A stretch of 64,000 nt of DNA, from NCBI RefSeq assembly GCF_044357945.1, contig NZ_CP076563.1:930001-994000 (forward strand). The letters are read 5' to 3'. The notes under the pieces were generated by a model. It was not told the DNA's origin. It saw only the letters and a list, made by a program, of their open reading frames with translations, and searched no databases. Made by a program: the position numbers and the translations under genes. Of this stretch, positions 50,198 through 59,417 are shown piece by piece. The stretch is from QAND01 sp003150225. GTDB lineage: Bacteria > Bacillota > Clostridia > Christensenellales > QAND01. Every line of letters starts with the position of its first letter. Position 1 is the first letter of the stretch.

Positions 50198-51688
50198 TTA
50201 TTCCGCAGGAACCGTAATGGCATCGGTGGTCAGCAGGAATTGAACCGAACGGGGCACGATTTTTCCTGGGGCGGCAAAGGATACGATCTCCCCTTCTCCC
50301 AGATTGCCAAACTGATCGAAAACCGAGGTAGCTTCCTGAATGCCGTTTCGGATGCCGGTCTGCCCATCGATAAGCTTCTGAACCTGCCCGGGCAGTCCCA
50401 GGATGTTGCTATGGAGAGAGCTAAGGCCATCTCGCAGCTCCCCAACGCCGGCGGCCAGGCCATCAGCACCGGCGGCCAGCTCTTTGCCTGTGGATACGGC
50501 ATCATCCATCTTACCTAGGTCATCCGCCAAGGCCGACAGCTGCCCAAACAGCGTTTGGAACTGCTCAAGCTGGCCAGACATCCCCTCCAACTGGGTTTGA
50601 ATCCCCTGAATGCTCTGAAGGATCTGCACTTTCTCCTGCCCATCGGGAAGCTGCATAGCCAGCTGACCCATGGAACCCAGGATCCCTGCCAATCCGGTTT
50701 TCAACCCGTCAAAATCGGGAGGATTCTGCGCCGCCCCCTCCAACGCCTGGATGATAGGCGCAAGATCGGCGATGCTCTGCTCCAACCCATCCGCATACTG
50801 GTGAAGGCCGCTTGCCAAGCCATCGGCTCCGGACTTGATGGAGTTGGCTCCATCCTTGAGCTGTCCAACCCCGGTACCAAGACTGCCTAGGCCATTTTTC
50901 AACTGCTGAGTCCCACTGATGATCTGATCCTGACCGTCCTTAAGCTGATTGATTCCATCCCGAATGGTATTGAGATCGGTGCCCAGGATCCCGGAAACAT
51001 CGCTCTGGGAACAGGTAGCCATGATGGAATCCATGTGAAACTCCTTGGCTGTAAAAGAAACGGTATACTCGGCCTCACTGCCGGGCATCGCCATATAGGC
51101 CAGGGTGGCGGTCTTCCCGGAGATCACCTTCGCCATGGCGCCAGGTGCGGCCACATCGGAAGCCATCGATAGATCCAGGGGCACCTGTACCTGGCACATA
51201 AAGTTATTCTGAAAATAGGTTTGGGCATCGGGGTTGGTCTTAATGGAGAGGGTCATCTCCACCTTTCCGCTTTTCCCTGCCAGCTCTTCGGGGCTGATGG
51301 GCTCCCCATCCAAGGCGTAAGACACCGTCATATGGAAGGGAATCTGTCCATTTTCCACCTTGCCCTGGTAGTAGAATCCCTCGGGATAGGCGTCCAAGTT
51401 CCAGGTGAGCTTATCCCCATCCTGGACGGGGCTCTCCCCCCCTGAAAGATTTACGATGTCGCTGTAACTTCCATAGTCCTCATAGGATCCCAGCTTGCCG
51501 GCCTCCAGGCGGTTCACCACGATGGTCTCCTTGGCTTCTCCAGCGCTGGTAAGGGTTACATATACCGTCTCATCTTTAACAACGGTTTGTGGATCGTACT
51601 CCGCAGGCGCTTCCTGGGCCAGAACGGGTAGGCAGACCAAGGAGAGAGAGATGGCCAGAGCAATGGCCGAATACCAAAGTTTTTTCAT
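50198..51688 (-). CDS. Exported coiled-coil protein, MMPL-partner (YhgE/Pip-like repeat)
   Basis: A 496-residue secreted protein. The signal peptide ends near CLPVLAQE. The N-terminal half (about 30-230) is a beta-rich domain. The second half has long runs of L-x-x-G heptads (INQLKDGQDQIISGTQQLKNG, then GANSIKSGADGLASGLHQ), the pattern seen in YhgE/Pip exported proteins. A late segment GKIVPRSVQFLLTTDAI follows. Its start overlaps the MMPL stop by 4 bases, so it is made with the exporter and probably acts outside the membrane alongside it. No catalytic motif is visible. Confidence 0.75.
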   Translation of the reverse strand: MKKLWYSAIALAISLSLVCLPVLAQEAPAEYDPQTVVKDETVYVTLTSAGEAKETIVVNRLEAGKLGSYEDYGSYSDIVNLSGGESPVQDGDKLTWNLDAYPEGFYYQGKVENGQIPFHMTVSYALDGEPISPEELAGKSGKVEMTLSIKTNPDAQTYFQNNFMCQVQVPLDLSMASDVAAPGAMAKVISGKTATLAYMAMPGSEAEYTVSFTAKEFHMDSIMATCSQSDVSGILGTDLNTIRDGINQLKDGQDQIISGTQQLKNGLGSLGTGVGQLKDGANSIKSGADGLASGLHQYADGLEQSIADLAPIIQALEGAAQNPPDFDGLKTGLAGILGSMGQLAMQLPDGQEKVQILQSIQGIQTQLEGMSGQLEQFQTLFGQLSALADDLGKMDDAVSTGKELAAGADGLAAGVGELRDGLSSLHSNILGLPGQVQKLIDGQTGIRNGIQEATSVFDQFGNLGEGEIVSFAAPGKIVPRSVQFLLTTDAITVPAE

Positions 51689-53808
51689 AGGGATTCCACT
51701 TCCTTTTCCATTGCGGGCTGTTCCCCCTGTTGGGATGGCCCATGGGATTTTTTACGCAGGGACCAGGTGGTCCGATGAATGATCTTGTCACAAAGGGCTA
51801 ATAGCGGCGGCAGCAGCACCAATACCAGTAACCCCGAAAGGAAAGCGCCGCGGCCGATCAACAGGCCAATCTCCTTTACCGCGGAGATGCTGGAGATGAA
51901 ATACTCACCCATGCCGGCCACAGTGAGAATGAAGCTGCTGATGAGAATGGATCCCCCCGCCGCTTTAATGGCCGAGGTAGCCGCTTCCTTGGGGGGAACT
52001 AAGGCCCGCCGGAATTCCAGATACCGATCGGACATCAAGATCGCGTAATCGATGGTTGCCCCCAGCTGTATGGAGCTGACCACCAAATACCCGATGAAGG
52101 TGAGGCTCACCCCTTGGAAATAGGGTACGCTCATGTTGATCCAGATGGAAAGCTGAATCACCGCCACCAGCAACACCGGCAGGGACACAGACCGGAAGGT
52201 AAACAGGATGATCAGCGCTACCGCCAGGATGGAAAACCAGTTGACCACCAGGTTATCCCGACTGACGGTATCCTTGATATCCGCGATGCTGGAGGCCATG
52301 CCCGCCATATTCCAGGTATCTGGGTAATGGGCTTGACACAGCTGCTTGATCTCCTCCACGGCGGCAAACATCTCGGGGCTCTCCTCCACGATGTTTAGAT
52401 TGACAATCAAACGAACGGAGCTCTCGGATTGGAAGTTATCCAACACCGCCGCGGGAAGGATTTCCCGGGGTAGGGTGGGATCAACCATGGTGGTGAGGCT
52501 TTGAACCGATCCCACATAGGGAAGCTGGGACAACTGCTCTCCTAACGCGATCTCCTCGGCAATATCCCCCCGGGGCACGATGATCAGCATCTGCTGGCTC
52601 AAATCAAAACGTTCCTCAATCCGCGCGGCATCCTGTCCGCCCTGGCCCTCGCCGGAGCTGACGGAGGTATCCCCATAAAGAAAATGGTTGTTGCTCTGGG
52701 CCAGGAACACCGGTACCGCGATCACCAAAGCCAGGGCGATCACCAGATAGCGGATCTTCATGATGCCCCTGCCCAAGCCGTCAAAGGTGCGCAGAATGGG
52801 TTTATGCCGGGTGCGGTTGATGAGGCCGCTTGCAAACTTTAGGATCACCGGCATCACCAGGATACAGCCCAATAGGCTAAAGAGCACGCCCTTGGCCAAC
52901 ACAAAGCCAATATCTGCACCGATGGCGTACTGCATGAAAACCAGAGCCAGGAATCCGGCGATGGTGGTTAAGCTGCTGGCGGATATGGAGGTAATGGCTT
53001 TCTTGGTAGCCCGGACGATGGCGGTATCCACATCCTTGCAGACGTCCAGTTCCTCCAAATACCGGTGCATCAAGAAAATGGAGTAGTCCAGGGACACCGC
53101 CAGCTGCAGCAGTGCTGCCATAGACTGGGTAATATAGCTGATCTCTCCAAAGATGAGATTGCTCCCCATATTGACCAGGATGGAGATACCGATGACCAAA
53201 AGGTACAAAAAGGGCTCCACCCAGGAATAGGCGGCGATCATCAGAAGCACCACACAGATGGGCACCACCACGGCCGCTGCGGTAAAGACCTCGCTCTTTA
53301 CCATCTCACGATTTAGCCGGTTGCTCTCGGCCGTTCCGCTGATGGCTCCTTTCTCTCCGATGATGGAGCGGATCTCCTCCAAAGCTTCCCCAGAGGAAAG
53401 GCTGTAATCATCCCCAACAAATTGAACGGTAAACAGGGCGGCCCCATCCTTATAATAGGGCTCTACCACCTCATTGCCCAGGGTGGACAGAGGCTTTGTC
53501 ACATCGGCCATATCGTCCAGCCAAAGGACGGAAGATACCCCCTCAACCTCCTGGATCCTTTTTTTCAGATCAAGCGCTTGGCTGATGGAGACATCCTCCA
53601 CCATCACCGAAGCGGTTCCCGGAAAGCTGAATTCCTCCTCCAGCTTGTGCACTCCCTGGGCCGTTACGGAATCCTCCGGCAGGTATTTGGCCATATCGTA
53701 GTTGACGCCTACCTGGAGCATCAACAGCGCCATAGCGCCACATAGGATCAATACCGCAAAGGCCACTAGCTTCCGATGTCGAAGCAGCCATTTTACCATG
53801 TTTTCCAT
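51685..53808 (-). CDS. MMPL/RND family exporter
   Basis: A 707-residue membrane transporter with about 12 TM helices in the usual two-half RND arrangement. Each half has an external loop after its first helix and then a block of five helices. The halves show QLAVSLDYSIFLMHRYLEE and LGATIDYAILMSDRYLEFR, both with the Asp-Tyr pair expected of the proton relay. The first loop carries QVGVNYDMAKYLPEDS. MMPL proteins export lipids, siderophores or drugs. It is cotranscribed with the TetR repressor and followed by the exported coiled-coil gene. The substrate is unknown. Confidence 0.9.
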   Translation of the reverse strand: MENMVKWLLRHRKLVAFAVLILCGAMALLMLQVGVNYDMAKYLPEDSVTAQGVHKLEEEFSFPGTASVMVEDVSISQALDLKKRIQEVEGVSSVLWLDDMADVTKPLSTLGNEVVEPYYKDGAALFTVQFVGDDYSLSSGEALEEIRSIIGEKGAISGTAESNRLNREMVKSEVFTAAAVVVPICVVLLMIAAYSWVEPFLYLLVIGISILVNMGSNLIFGEISYITQSMAALLQLAVSLDYSIFLMHRYLEELDVCKDVDTAIVRATKKAITSISASSLTTIAGFLALVFMQYAIGADIGFVLAKGVLFSLLGCILVMPVILKFASGLINRTRHKPILRTFDGLGRGIMKIRYLVIALALVIAVPVFLAQSNNHFLYGDTSVSSGEGQGGQDAARIEERFDLSQQMLIIVPRGDIAEEIALGEQLSQLPYVGSVQSLTTMVDPTLPREILPAAVLDNFQSESSVRLIVNLNIVEESPEMFAAVEEIKQLCQAHYPDTWNMAGMASSIADIKDTVSRDNLVVNWFSILAVALIILFTFRSVSLPVLLVAVIQLSIWINMSVPYFQGVSLTFIGYLVVSSIQLGATIDYAILMSDRYLEFRRALVPPKEAATSAIKAAGGSILISSFILTVAGMGEYFISSISAVKEIGLLIGRGAFLSGLLVLVLLPPLLALCDKIIHRTTWSLRKKSHGPSQQGEQPAMEKEVESL

Positions 53809-53811
53809 GGA

Positions 53812-54426
53812 CTATGCCTCCTTCCCAGCGGGCCCATAAAGGGCCTGAATATCGCTCACGCTGCCCAGGATGATGGTTAAAAACTCCTGCAACAGATTGG
53901 CCAGGCGCATGGAATCCCCACCATAGCCGTTAAGCACCCGCATAAATCCCTCCATAATGGCGGCAGCTAGGGCCAGGGCAAGCAGGTCGTCCTCTTTGGC
54001 GGAGGGGGCCACCTTGGTGAGAAACTCCTGAGATACCCTTTTCGCGATCAGCGCCACCACGTTCTCCCGGACGTTCTCATACTTACTGCCGGCGCTGCCG
54101 TTAATGAGGATCAAAAACTGGCTGCGGTAGGCAAGAAATACCTGGACAATGGCCTCGGAGATCTGGGATAACGCCACCTCGCAGCCCTGGGTGAAGGGAT
54201 CCACATCCATGGCTAGAAGGGAATCAATCCCTCTCCGGGCGGGCTCCACCACCTGGTCAAACAAGTCATCCTTGCTGGAAAAATAGGCATACACGTTGCC
54301 CACCGTCATTCCAGCCTGGGTGGAGATGTTCCGCATGGAGCTTCCGCTGTACCCGTACATCAGAAACTCCTCCACAGCGCAATCCATGATACGCTGGCGG
54401 ACGTCCTCCCGCTGGTTTCTTGACAT
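53812..54426 (-). CDS. TetR/AcrR family repressor
   Basis: A 204-residue regulator from ATG 54426 after GGGAGTGGGAGCC; the upstream ATG at 54444 has no ribosome site. The helix-turn-helix is plain: RIMDCAVEEFLMYGYSGSSM, then RNISTQAGMTVGNVYAYFSSKDDLF. The C-terminal ligand domain is variable (about 70-204). It lies four bases before the MMPL gene and downstream of the operon promoter with repeated operators, so autoregulation and control of the exporter are expected. Confidence 0.9.
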   Translation of the reverse strand: MSRNQREDVRQRIMDCAVEEFLMYGYSGSSMRNISTQAGMTVGNVYAYFSSKDDLFDQVVEPARRGIDSLLAMDVDPFTQGCEVALSQISEAIVQVFLAYRSQFLILINGSAGSKYENVRENVVALIAKRVSQEFLTKVAPSAKEDDLLALALAAAIMEGFMRVLNGYGGDSMRLANLLQEFLTIILGSVSDIQALYGPAGKEA

Positions 54427-54445
54427 CTCGGCTCCCACTCCCATC

Positions 54446-54476
54446 TAAACAGACGTTTAATGAACAAGCGTTTAAT
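54446..54476 (-). promoter_or_regulatory. Repeated TetR operator candidate
   Basis: Two direct copies of AACA-nn-CGTTTAAT lie side by side (TAAACAGACGTTTAATG then GAACAAGCGTTTAATG). The first also reads as a palindrome TAAAC-agac-GTTTA. They start just past the -10 and cover the expected transcription start and early leader, which suits repression. Confidence 0.65.
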
Positions 54477-54482
54477 GCTGGT

Positions 54483-54511
54483 ATTATAACATTCCCCCTG
54501 TGCTTTGACAA
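54483..54511 (-). promoter_or_regulatory. Promoter of the TetR-MMPL operon
   Basis: On the minus strand TTGTCA (54506-54511), a 17-base spacer and a perfect TATAAT (54483-54488). Confidence 0.75.
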
Positions 54512-54590
54512 CAGGGAGCCAATCTTTTTTATGCTGTAGTTTCTTCCTTTCCTTCCAGGAATGCTATAATACTCAAAAAGGAGGATGTCC

Positions 54591-55106
54591 ATGAAACACC
54601 TGTATGTGATCAGCGGCGCCATGGGAGTCGGAAAAACGGCGGTCTGCCAACAGCTGAAGCCCTTGTTAGCCCCCTGTGCTTTTTTGGACGGGGACTGGTG
54701 CTGGGACATGGAACCCTTTACGGTCAACAAAGAAAATCGAACCATGGTGATGGGCCACATCCAATACCTGCTTCGGGGATTCCTTCAAAACAGCGGCTAT
54801 GAAAACGTGATCTTCTGCTGGGTTCTCCATCAGGAAGGGATTTGGCGGGATCTTCTCACCGAGCTGTCCGGCCTTTCCTTTGCGCTCCATCCCATCACCC
54901 TTACCTGCACCCCCGATACCCTCTTTCAGCGACTATCTGCGGATATCGACCAAGGCCGCCGCAAGCGGGATGTGCTGCTGAGAAGCCGCAGCTACCTGCC
55001 CCTTTTCCATGGACTGCCCACCGTCAAAATTCCAACCGATGGGCGCACGCCTCAACAGGTGGCTAGGATGATCCTTCAAACCCCGCCGAAAGATCCATTC
55101 CCATAA
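54591..55106 (+). CDS. Small P-loop kinase-like protein
   Basis: About 171 residues from ATG 54591 after AAGGAGGATGTCC. The Walker A motif is VISGAMGVGKTAVC near the N-terminus, followed by FLDGDWCWDMEPF, like the Asp of gluconate- or shikimate-kinase-type folds. LTCTPDTLFQRL and RSRSYLPLFHGL fit the lid region of small metabolite or nucleotide kinases. The substrate is unknown. It is divergent from the TetR gene, so the region between the two may hold shared control, and it ends in a strong bidirectional terminator. Confidence 0.75.
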   Translation: MKHLYVISGAMGVGKTAVCQQLKPLLAPCAFLDGDWCWDMEPFTVNKENRTMVMGHIQYLLRGFLQNSGYENVIFCWVLHQEGIWRDLLTELSGLSFALHPITLTCTPDTLFQRLSADIDQGRRKRDVLLRSRSYLPLFHGLPTVKIPTDGRTPQQVARMILQTPPKDPFP

Positions 55107-55144
55107 GAAAAAGCGTCCGGCAAAAGCCGAACGCTTTTTCTTAT
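55103..55144 (+). terminator. Long bidirectional terminator
   Basis: ATAAGAAAAAGCGT ... ACGCTTTTTCTTAT with an inner CCGGC/GCCG step forms one of the longest stems in the window. It overlaps the ATPase stop codon on the minus strand and closes both convergent genes. Confidence 0.88.
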
Positions 55145-57654
55145 CCAACCTTCTTTTTGCGGCGGCGTAAAATCCACTTGACCCCCTCGTACCACAGCAC
55201 GGAAGCCCCTGCCAGCCCTACCGTCAGCAGAAGCTGACCTGGGTTGAGCGGCGCCAGTTTTAGCCAGCGGGAAAGGGGGGTATACAGGATCAAAAGCCAG
55301 CCCAGCGGCACAGCAAGGCCCACCGCCCACATCACCTTATCCTTGGCCAGCCTCCCAATTAGGCGCAAAACCGAATCGGTATCCCCACTGTTTACCTGTA
55401 CCAGGAACAGGTTGCAAAACACGATCACCCCCAGGCCCATACTGCGGGCCAGCTCGGGACCGCTTTCCAAATTGGCCCAGTACAAGCCAAAGGCGGCGGC
55501 AAAGGTGGCCAAACCTTGGAATAGGGATTTTACCGCCAGGCCCATGGTAACCAAGGGTTCCTTGGGGCTGCGCGGAGGTTTTTCCATTATGGTCTCCTCA
55601 GCGGGCTGCCGCTCAAAGACAATGGAACTGGTGGGATCGATGATTAGCTCCATCAAAACGATGTGAAGGGGTAGCAGCATGGCCATCTCCCCAGTAATCC
55701 CCAGCATAGGAGCCAGCACCGCGCTGAGGGCAATGGGAATATGGATCACAAAAACATAGCCGATGGCCTTGCGAATATTATCATAGATGCGGCGGCCGTC
55801 CCGAACCGTCTCCACGATGGTGGTAAAGTTGTCATCCAACAGCACCAGATCGGCGGCCTCTCTGGCCACCTGAGTGCCTTTTTGCCCCATGGCGATGCCA
55901 ATATCGGCGTACTTTAAGGCGGGCGCGTCGTTTACCCCATCTCCCGTCATGGCCACTACCTCTCCGTTTCGACGAAAGGCGCTTACAATGCGCATCTTAT
56001 GCTGGGGCACTACCCGGGCAAAAATACTGACCGACTTCACGGCTTGACATAAGGCGTCGTCATCCATGGCATCCAGCTCTGCGCCGGTCAGAACACGACC
56101 GGTATCCCCCAAACCGATCTGCCTGCCGATGGCCTGGGCGGTGGCGCCGTTGTCCCCGGTGATCATCACCACCCGGATCCCGGCTCGTTTACAGGTGCGG
56201 ATGGCGCCGGGCACCGCCTCCCGGGGCGGATCCGCCAGACCCACAAGGCCCAGCAACGCCAAACGCGCCCCCTCCAGATTCTCCGGAGCCTCTGGCACAG
56301 TCCCGGCGGCCACCGCGATGACTCGAAGGCCCCTTTCCGCCATATCGGCCTGGCGCTTCAGGGCTTCTCTATGGGTTTCATCGTCCAGGGCGCATAGGGG
56401 CAACACGCTTTCGGGCGATCCCTTTACCGCAAGCAGGAAATCCTTTTCCTGGGCGTATCCATGGCCCATACGCTTGGTCTGGGGAGTAAAGGGATATTCC
56501 ATTGCCACCGGCCGGTGCAAGAGCGCCTCCACCGGGAAACCCAGGCGCTCCCCATGCTCCTTCATGGCCGCCTCCATGGGATCATAGGTATCCTCCTCAC
56601 AGGCCAGGAGCATGGTTTCCCAGAGGGCGTTTTCGTCTCCATGGACGGCCCATCCCTCCTGAACCTCCATTCGGTTGTGGGTAAGGGTGCCGGTCTTATC
56701 CACACAGAGTACCGATACCGCGCCCAGCGTTTCCACCGAGGGCAGCCGCCGGATCAGGGTTTTCTTTCGGGCCAAGCGCCAAGCGCCCATGGAAAGAAAT
56801 ACCGATAGGATGACCGGAAACTCTTCTGGGATCATGGCCATAGCCAGGGTTACTCCAGCCAAAATGGCGTCGGTGATCCTCCTGATGGGGGGAAGCTCCG
56901 CCAGGTTCAGATAGGTCACCACCCCAAGCAAAAGAAACAACGCCACCCCAAGCCAAGCGGCATACTTCACCAATACCCGGGTCTGCTTTTCCAGGGGAGT
57001 GGGCCGCTGGGGCGCGTCCGCAATATCCCGCCCAATCTTTCCGTATTCGGTTCGAGGCCCGGTTTTTTCCACCTCAATCAGGGCGCTTCCCTGGATTACC
57101 TGGGTGCCGGCATAGCAATAATCCCGCCTCCAGTACCCGGTTTCAGCATCCTGCCCCTTTTGCACCTTCCACACCGGTTCCGGTTCCCCCGTCAAGGCCG
57201 ACTCATCCACGCAAAAATCGCTGAGCCGCAGGATGTAGCCGTCGGCGGAAAGTTTCACTCCCTCCTGAACCAGCATCCAATCCCCTGGTACCAGCTCCCG
57301 GCAGTCGATCTCCCGCTCCATCCCATCCCGGAGTACGGTGATTCGGGGCGAGGATAAGTCCCGCAGGGCGCTGAGGCTTCGGTCGGTCTTCCACTCCTGG
57401 AATACCTCGATGCCCAGAACGAACACCACGAATACCAGCATAATGAGGCCGTCTCCCGGCTCTCCCAGCAAAAAGTAGAGCATGGCCGCAATCATCAGCA
57501 GCAAAAACATGGGTTCCTTTAGACTGGATAATAGCTTTCTAAAAAACGAGGGCTTTTCCTCCGGCGTCAGCTCGTTTGAGCCAATCTCCTCCAGCCGCCG
57601 TTTCGCTTCCTCCGTAGTTAGGCCCCTGCCCTTCGGGGTGTGGTGGGTTTGCAT
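55141..57654 (-). CDS. P-type cation-transporting ATPase under NiCo riboswitch control
   Basis: A 837-residue P-type ATPase read from ATG 57654; the ATG at 57663 is abutted by the ribosome site. It has the N-terminal motif EEAKRRLEEIGSNEL, an actuator region with the TGEPEP loop, the TM4 motif MIPEEFPVIL, the phosphorylated Asp319 in DKTGTLT, the nucleotide region KGSPESVLPL, TGDNGATAQA, and TGDGVNDAPALKYADIG. Calcium pumps usually have PEGLP in TM4; PEEFP here is different. The leader is a NiCo aptamer and terminator, so export of Co2+, Ni2+ or Fe2+ is more likely than calcium. It ends in the terminator at 55103. Confidence 0.9.
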   Translation of the reverse strand: MQTHHTPKGRGLTTEEAKRRLEEIGSNELTPEEKPSFFRKLLSSLKEPMFLLLMIAAMLYFLLGEPGDGLIMLVFVVFVLGIEVFQEWKTDRSLSALRDLSSPRITVLRDGMEREIDCRELVPGDWMLVQEGVKLSADGYILRLSDFCVDESALTGEPEPVWKVQKGQDAETGYWRRDYCYAGTQVIQGSALIEVEKTGPRTEYGKIGRDIADAPQRPTPLEKQTRVLVKYAAWLGVALFLLLGVVTYLNLAELPPIRRITDAILAGVTLAMAMIPEEFPVILSVFLSMGAWRLARKKTLIRRLPSVETLGAVSVLCVDKTGTLTHNRMEVQEGWAVHGDENALWETMLLACEEDTYDPMEAAMKEHGERLGFPVEALLHRPVAMEYPFTPQTKRMGHGYAQEKDFLLAVKGSPESVLPLCALDDETHREALKRQADMAERGLRVIAVAAGTVPEAPENLEGARLALLGLVGLADPPREAVPGAIRTCKRAGIRVVMITGDNGATAQAIGRQIGLGDTGRVLTGAELDAMDDDALCQAVKSVSIFARVVPQHKMRIVSAFRRNGEVVAMTGDGVNDAPALKYADIGIAMGQKGTQVAREAADLVLLDDNFTTIVETVRDGRRIYDNIRKAIGYVFVIHIPIALSAVLAPMLGITGEMAMLLPLHIVLMELIIDPTSSIVFERQPAEETIMEKPPRSPKEPLVTMGLAVKSLFQGLATFAAAFGLYWANLESGPELARSMGLGVIVFCNLFLVQVNSGDTDSVLRLIGRLAKDKVMWAVGLAVPLGWLLILYTPLSRWLKLAPLNPGQLLLTVGLAGASVLWYEGVKWILRRRKKKVG

Positions 57655-57701
57655 ACTGCCCATCTCCTTTCAAATGGTTGGCGGTCTTCACAAATGGGAA
57701 T

Positions 57702-57745
57702 AAAAAAATCCTGTGAAGACAAAGCATTTCTTGTCCCACAGGATC
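57702..57745 (-). terminator. Regulatory terminator of the NiCo riboswitch
   Basis: On the minus strand ATCCTGTGGGACAA ... TTTGTCTTCACAGGAT followed by seven T. Its left arm uses the last stem and conserved tail of the aptamer, so a folded aptamer should prevent it and allow transcription of the ATPase. Confidence 0.85.
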
Positions 57746-57809
57746 CGTTCCTGCTGCTTTCGCCCAGCCCCACGAACCGGTTTCGGTTCATCGCCTGCTC
57801 AAGTAGAAT
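57729..57809 (-). ncRNA. NiCo (czcD) riboswitch aptamer
   Basis: Read on the minus strand, the leader shows the conserved signature GAGCAGGC, then a stem ATGAACCG / CGGTTCGT with an AAAC loop, then GGGCTGGGCGAAAGCAGCA containing a stem GCTG / CAGC with a purine-rich GGGCGAAAG-type loop, then CAGGA-ACGGA-TCCTG, and the tail TGTGGGACAAG. The order and the GAGCAGGC, GCGAAAGC and TGTGGGACA blocks match the published NiCo aptamer. Such aptamers were described as sensing Co2+ and Ni2+, and later also Fe2+. It lies between a TTGACA promoter and the terminator. Confidence 0.87.
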
Positions 57810-57826
57810 GATAAAGATGTAGCGAT

Positions 57827-57855
57827 AGGATACACGTTATTTTGCCGCCTGTCAA
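57827..57855 (-). promoter_or_regulatory. Promoter of the NiCo-ATPase transcript
   Basis: On the minus strand a perfect TTGACA (57850-57855), a 17-base spacer and TATCCT (57827-57832). Transcription would begin near 57820, a few bases before the aptamer. Confidence 0.75.
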
Positions 57856-57967
57856 GAATCTCCAGTTCCAATTCACATTATGCTGAACGAATCGATATGA
57901 TACCGCTGATGCTTGTCCGTCTTCCCAATATAAGTTTTCCGAAGAAACCAGCCGAAGGAGCTCCCCA

Positions 57968-59407
57968 CTATTTCCGGCTCCACATGGATGGCACCAACAG
58001 CATCAGCATGGGGAAGATCTCCAGCCGCCCAGCCAGCATTACAAAGGACAGCACTCCCTTGCTAAGATAGGAGAGAGTGGAGAAGTTGCCCACCGCCCCC
58101 ACCACGCCCAGGCCAGGGCCTACGTTGTTGATACAGGTCAGCACGCTGCTGAAGGTATCCCCAAAGGGCAGGCCGTCCAGGGAAACCACCAGGGTTCCCA
58201 GGCACAAAATGGCGATATAGGTGGCAAAAAACGTATTCACTCCCCGAAGGGTGTCCCCATCCACCGGCTTACCGTCCAGAGTCACCACCCCTACCGACCG
58301 GGGATGCACCAGCTGTTTGATCTCTCGGCCCATGGATTTTGCCAAAATCACCAGCCGGGCCGTTTTGATACCGCCTCCGGTGGAACCCGCACAGGCTCCG
58401 CAGACCATCAAAAGACACAGCACCGCCTGGGAGAACATGGGCCACTGGCCATAATCGGCGGTGATAAAACCGGTGGTAGTGATGATGGACCCCACCTGGA
58501 AGGAGGAGTAGCGGAGGGCGCTTACCACATTGCCATACAATCCCAGAATATTGATGGTGATGGCAGCCACGGCAGCCACGATGATCCCCAGATACCAGCG
58601 CAGCTCCTCGCTTTTCAGCGCCTGCTTGAAGTCCTTGATGAGAATCAAATAATAGAGATTGAAATTGATGCCGAACAGGATCATAAACACCGTGATGACC
58701 CCGTCGATATAGGCGCTGTTGTAGAAGGCAATGCTGGCGTTCTTGATGCAAAACCCTCCGGTGCCCGCCGTGCTGAAGGACGCAAGGACAGCGTCCAGAA
58801 AGGGCATTCCTCCCAACACCAGAAACACCACCTCGGCGGCGGTGAGGGCCAAGTACAGTCCATAGAGTATTTTTGCGGTAGACCGCATCCGGGGGACCAG
58901 CTTGCCCACGGTGGGGCCGGGCACCTCCGCCCGCATCAGATGCATGGCACGTCCCTCAGCCAGGGGAATGATGGCCAGCACAAATACCAGCACGCCCATG
59001 CCCCCCACCCAATGGGTAAAGCTACGCCAAAAGAGCATGCCCATGGGCATGGCCTCGATATCCACTAGAATGGTAGAACCGGTGGTGGTAAAGCCGGATA
59101 CCGTTTCAAAAAAAGCGTCTACATAATGGGGAATGGCCCCGCTGATGAAAAAGGGCAGCGCCCCAAAAGCGCTCAAAAGCACCCATGCAAGGGCCACCAC
59201 CATCACCCCGTCCCGAGCGTAAATAGCGGAGTTTCGAGGCGCCCGGAAGCTCATAGCGGTCCCCACCACCAAAAGGATCCCCATGGTGATGGCAAAGGCG
59301 GAGATATCCTCCCCGTAAAGCGCTCCCACAAAGGCGGGCAAAACCAGCAGCACCGCTTCTACCCGCAGAATATTCCCCAAGATATGCCGTATCATCCGGA
59401 TGTTCAT
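57968..59407 (-). CDS. trkH: TrkH/KtrB-type potassium transporter subunit
   Basis: A 479-residue membrane protein with four repeated M1-P-M2 units. The pore signatures are visible: GFTTTGSTILV, FSTAGTGGFCIK, ITTTGFITADYG, and NNVGPGLGVVG. It forms the ion path for K+ uptake with TrkA. Its ATG follows GGGGAGGCGCC, and its gene is directly downstream of trkA with a 10-base gap. The last pore loop (CINNVGPG) is the least canonical. Confidence 0.93.
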   Translation of the reverse strand: MNIRMIRHILGNILRVEAVLLVLPAFVGALYGEDISAFAITMGILLVVGTAMSFRAPRNSAIYARDGVMVVALAWVLLSAFGALPFFISGAIPHYVDAFFETVSGFTTTGSTILVDIEAMPMGMLFWRSFTHWVGGMGVLVFVLAIIPLAEGRAMHLMRAEVPGPTVGKLVPRMRSTAKILYGLYLALTAAEVVFLVLGGMPFLDAVLASFSTAGTGGFCIKNASIAFYNSAYIDGVITVFMILFGINFNLYYLILIKDFKQALKSEELRWYLGIIVAAVAAITINILGLYGNVVSALRYSSFQVGSIITTTGFITADYGQWPMFSQAVLCLLMVCGACAGSTGGGIKTARLVILAKSMGREIKQLVHPRSVGVVTLDGKPVDGDTLRGVNTFFATYIAILCLGTLVVSLDGLPFGDTFSSVLTCINNVGPGLGVVGAVGNFSTLSYLSKGVLSFVMLAGRLEIFPMLMLLVPSMWSRK

Positions 59408-59417
59408 GGCGCCTCCC

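Noticed and set aside
57663..57967. Leader of the P-type ATPase considered as yybP-ykoY (Mn) or M-box (Mg) riboswitch
   Set aside because: The conserved blocks of those families are not seen, whereas GAGCAGGC, GCGAAAGC and TGTGGGACA match the NiCo aptamer.
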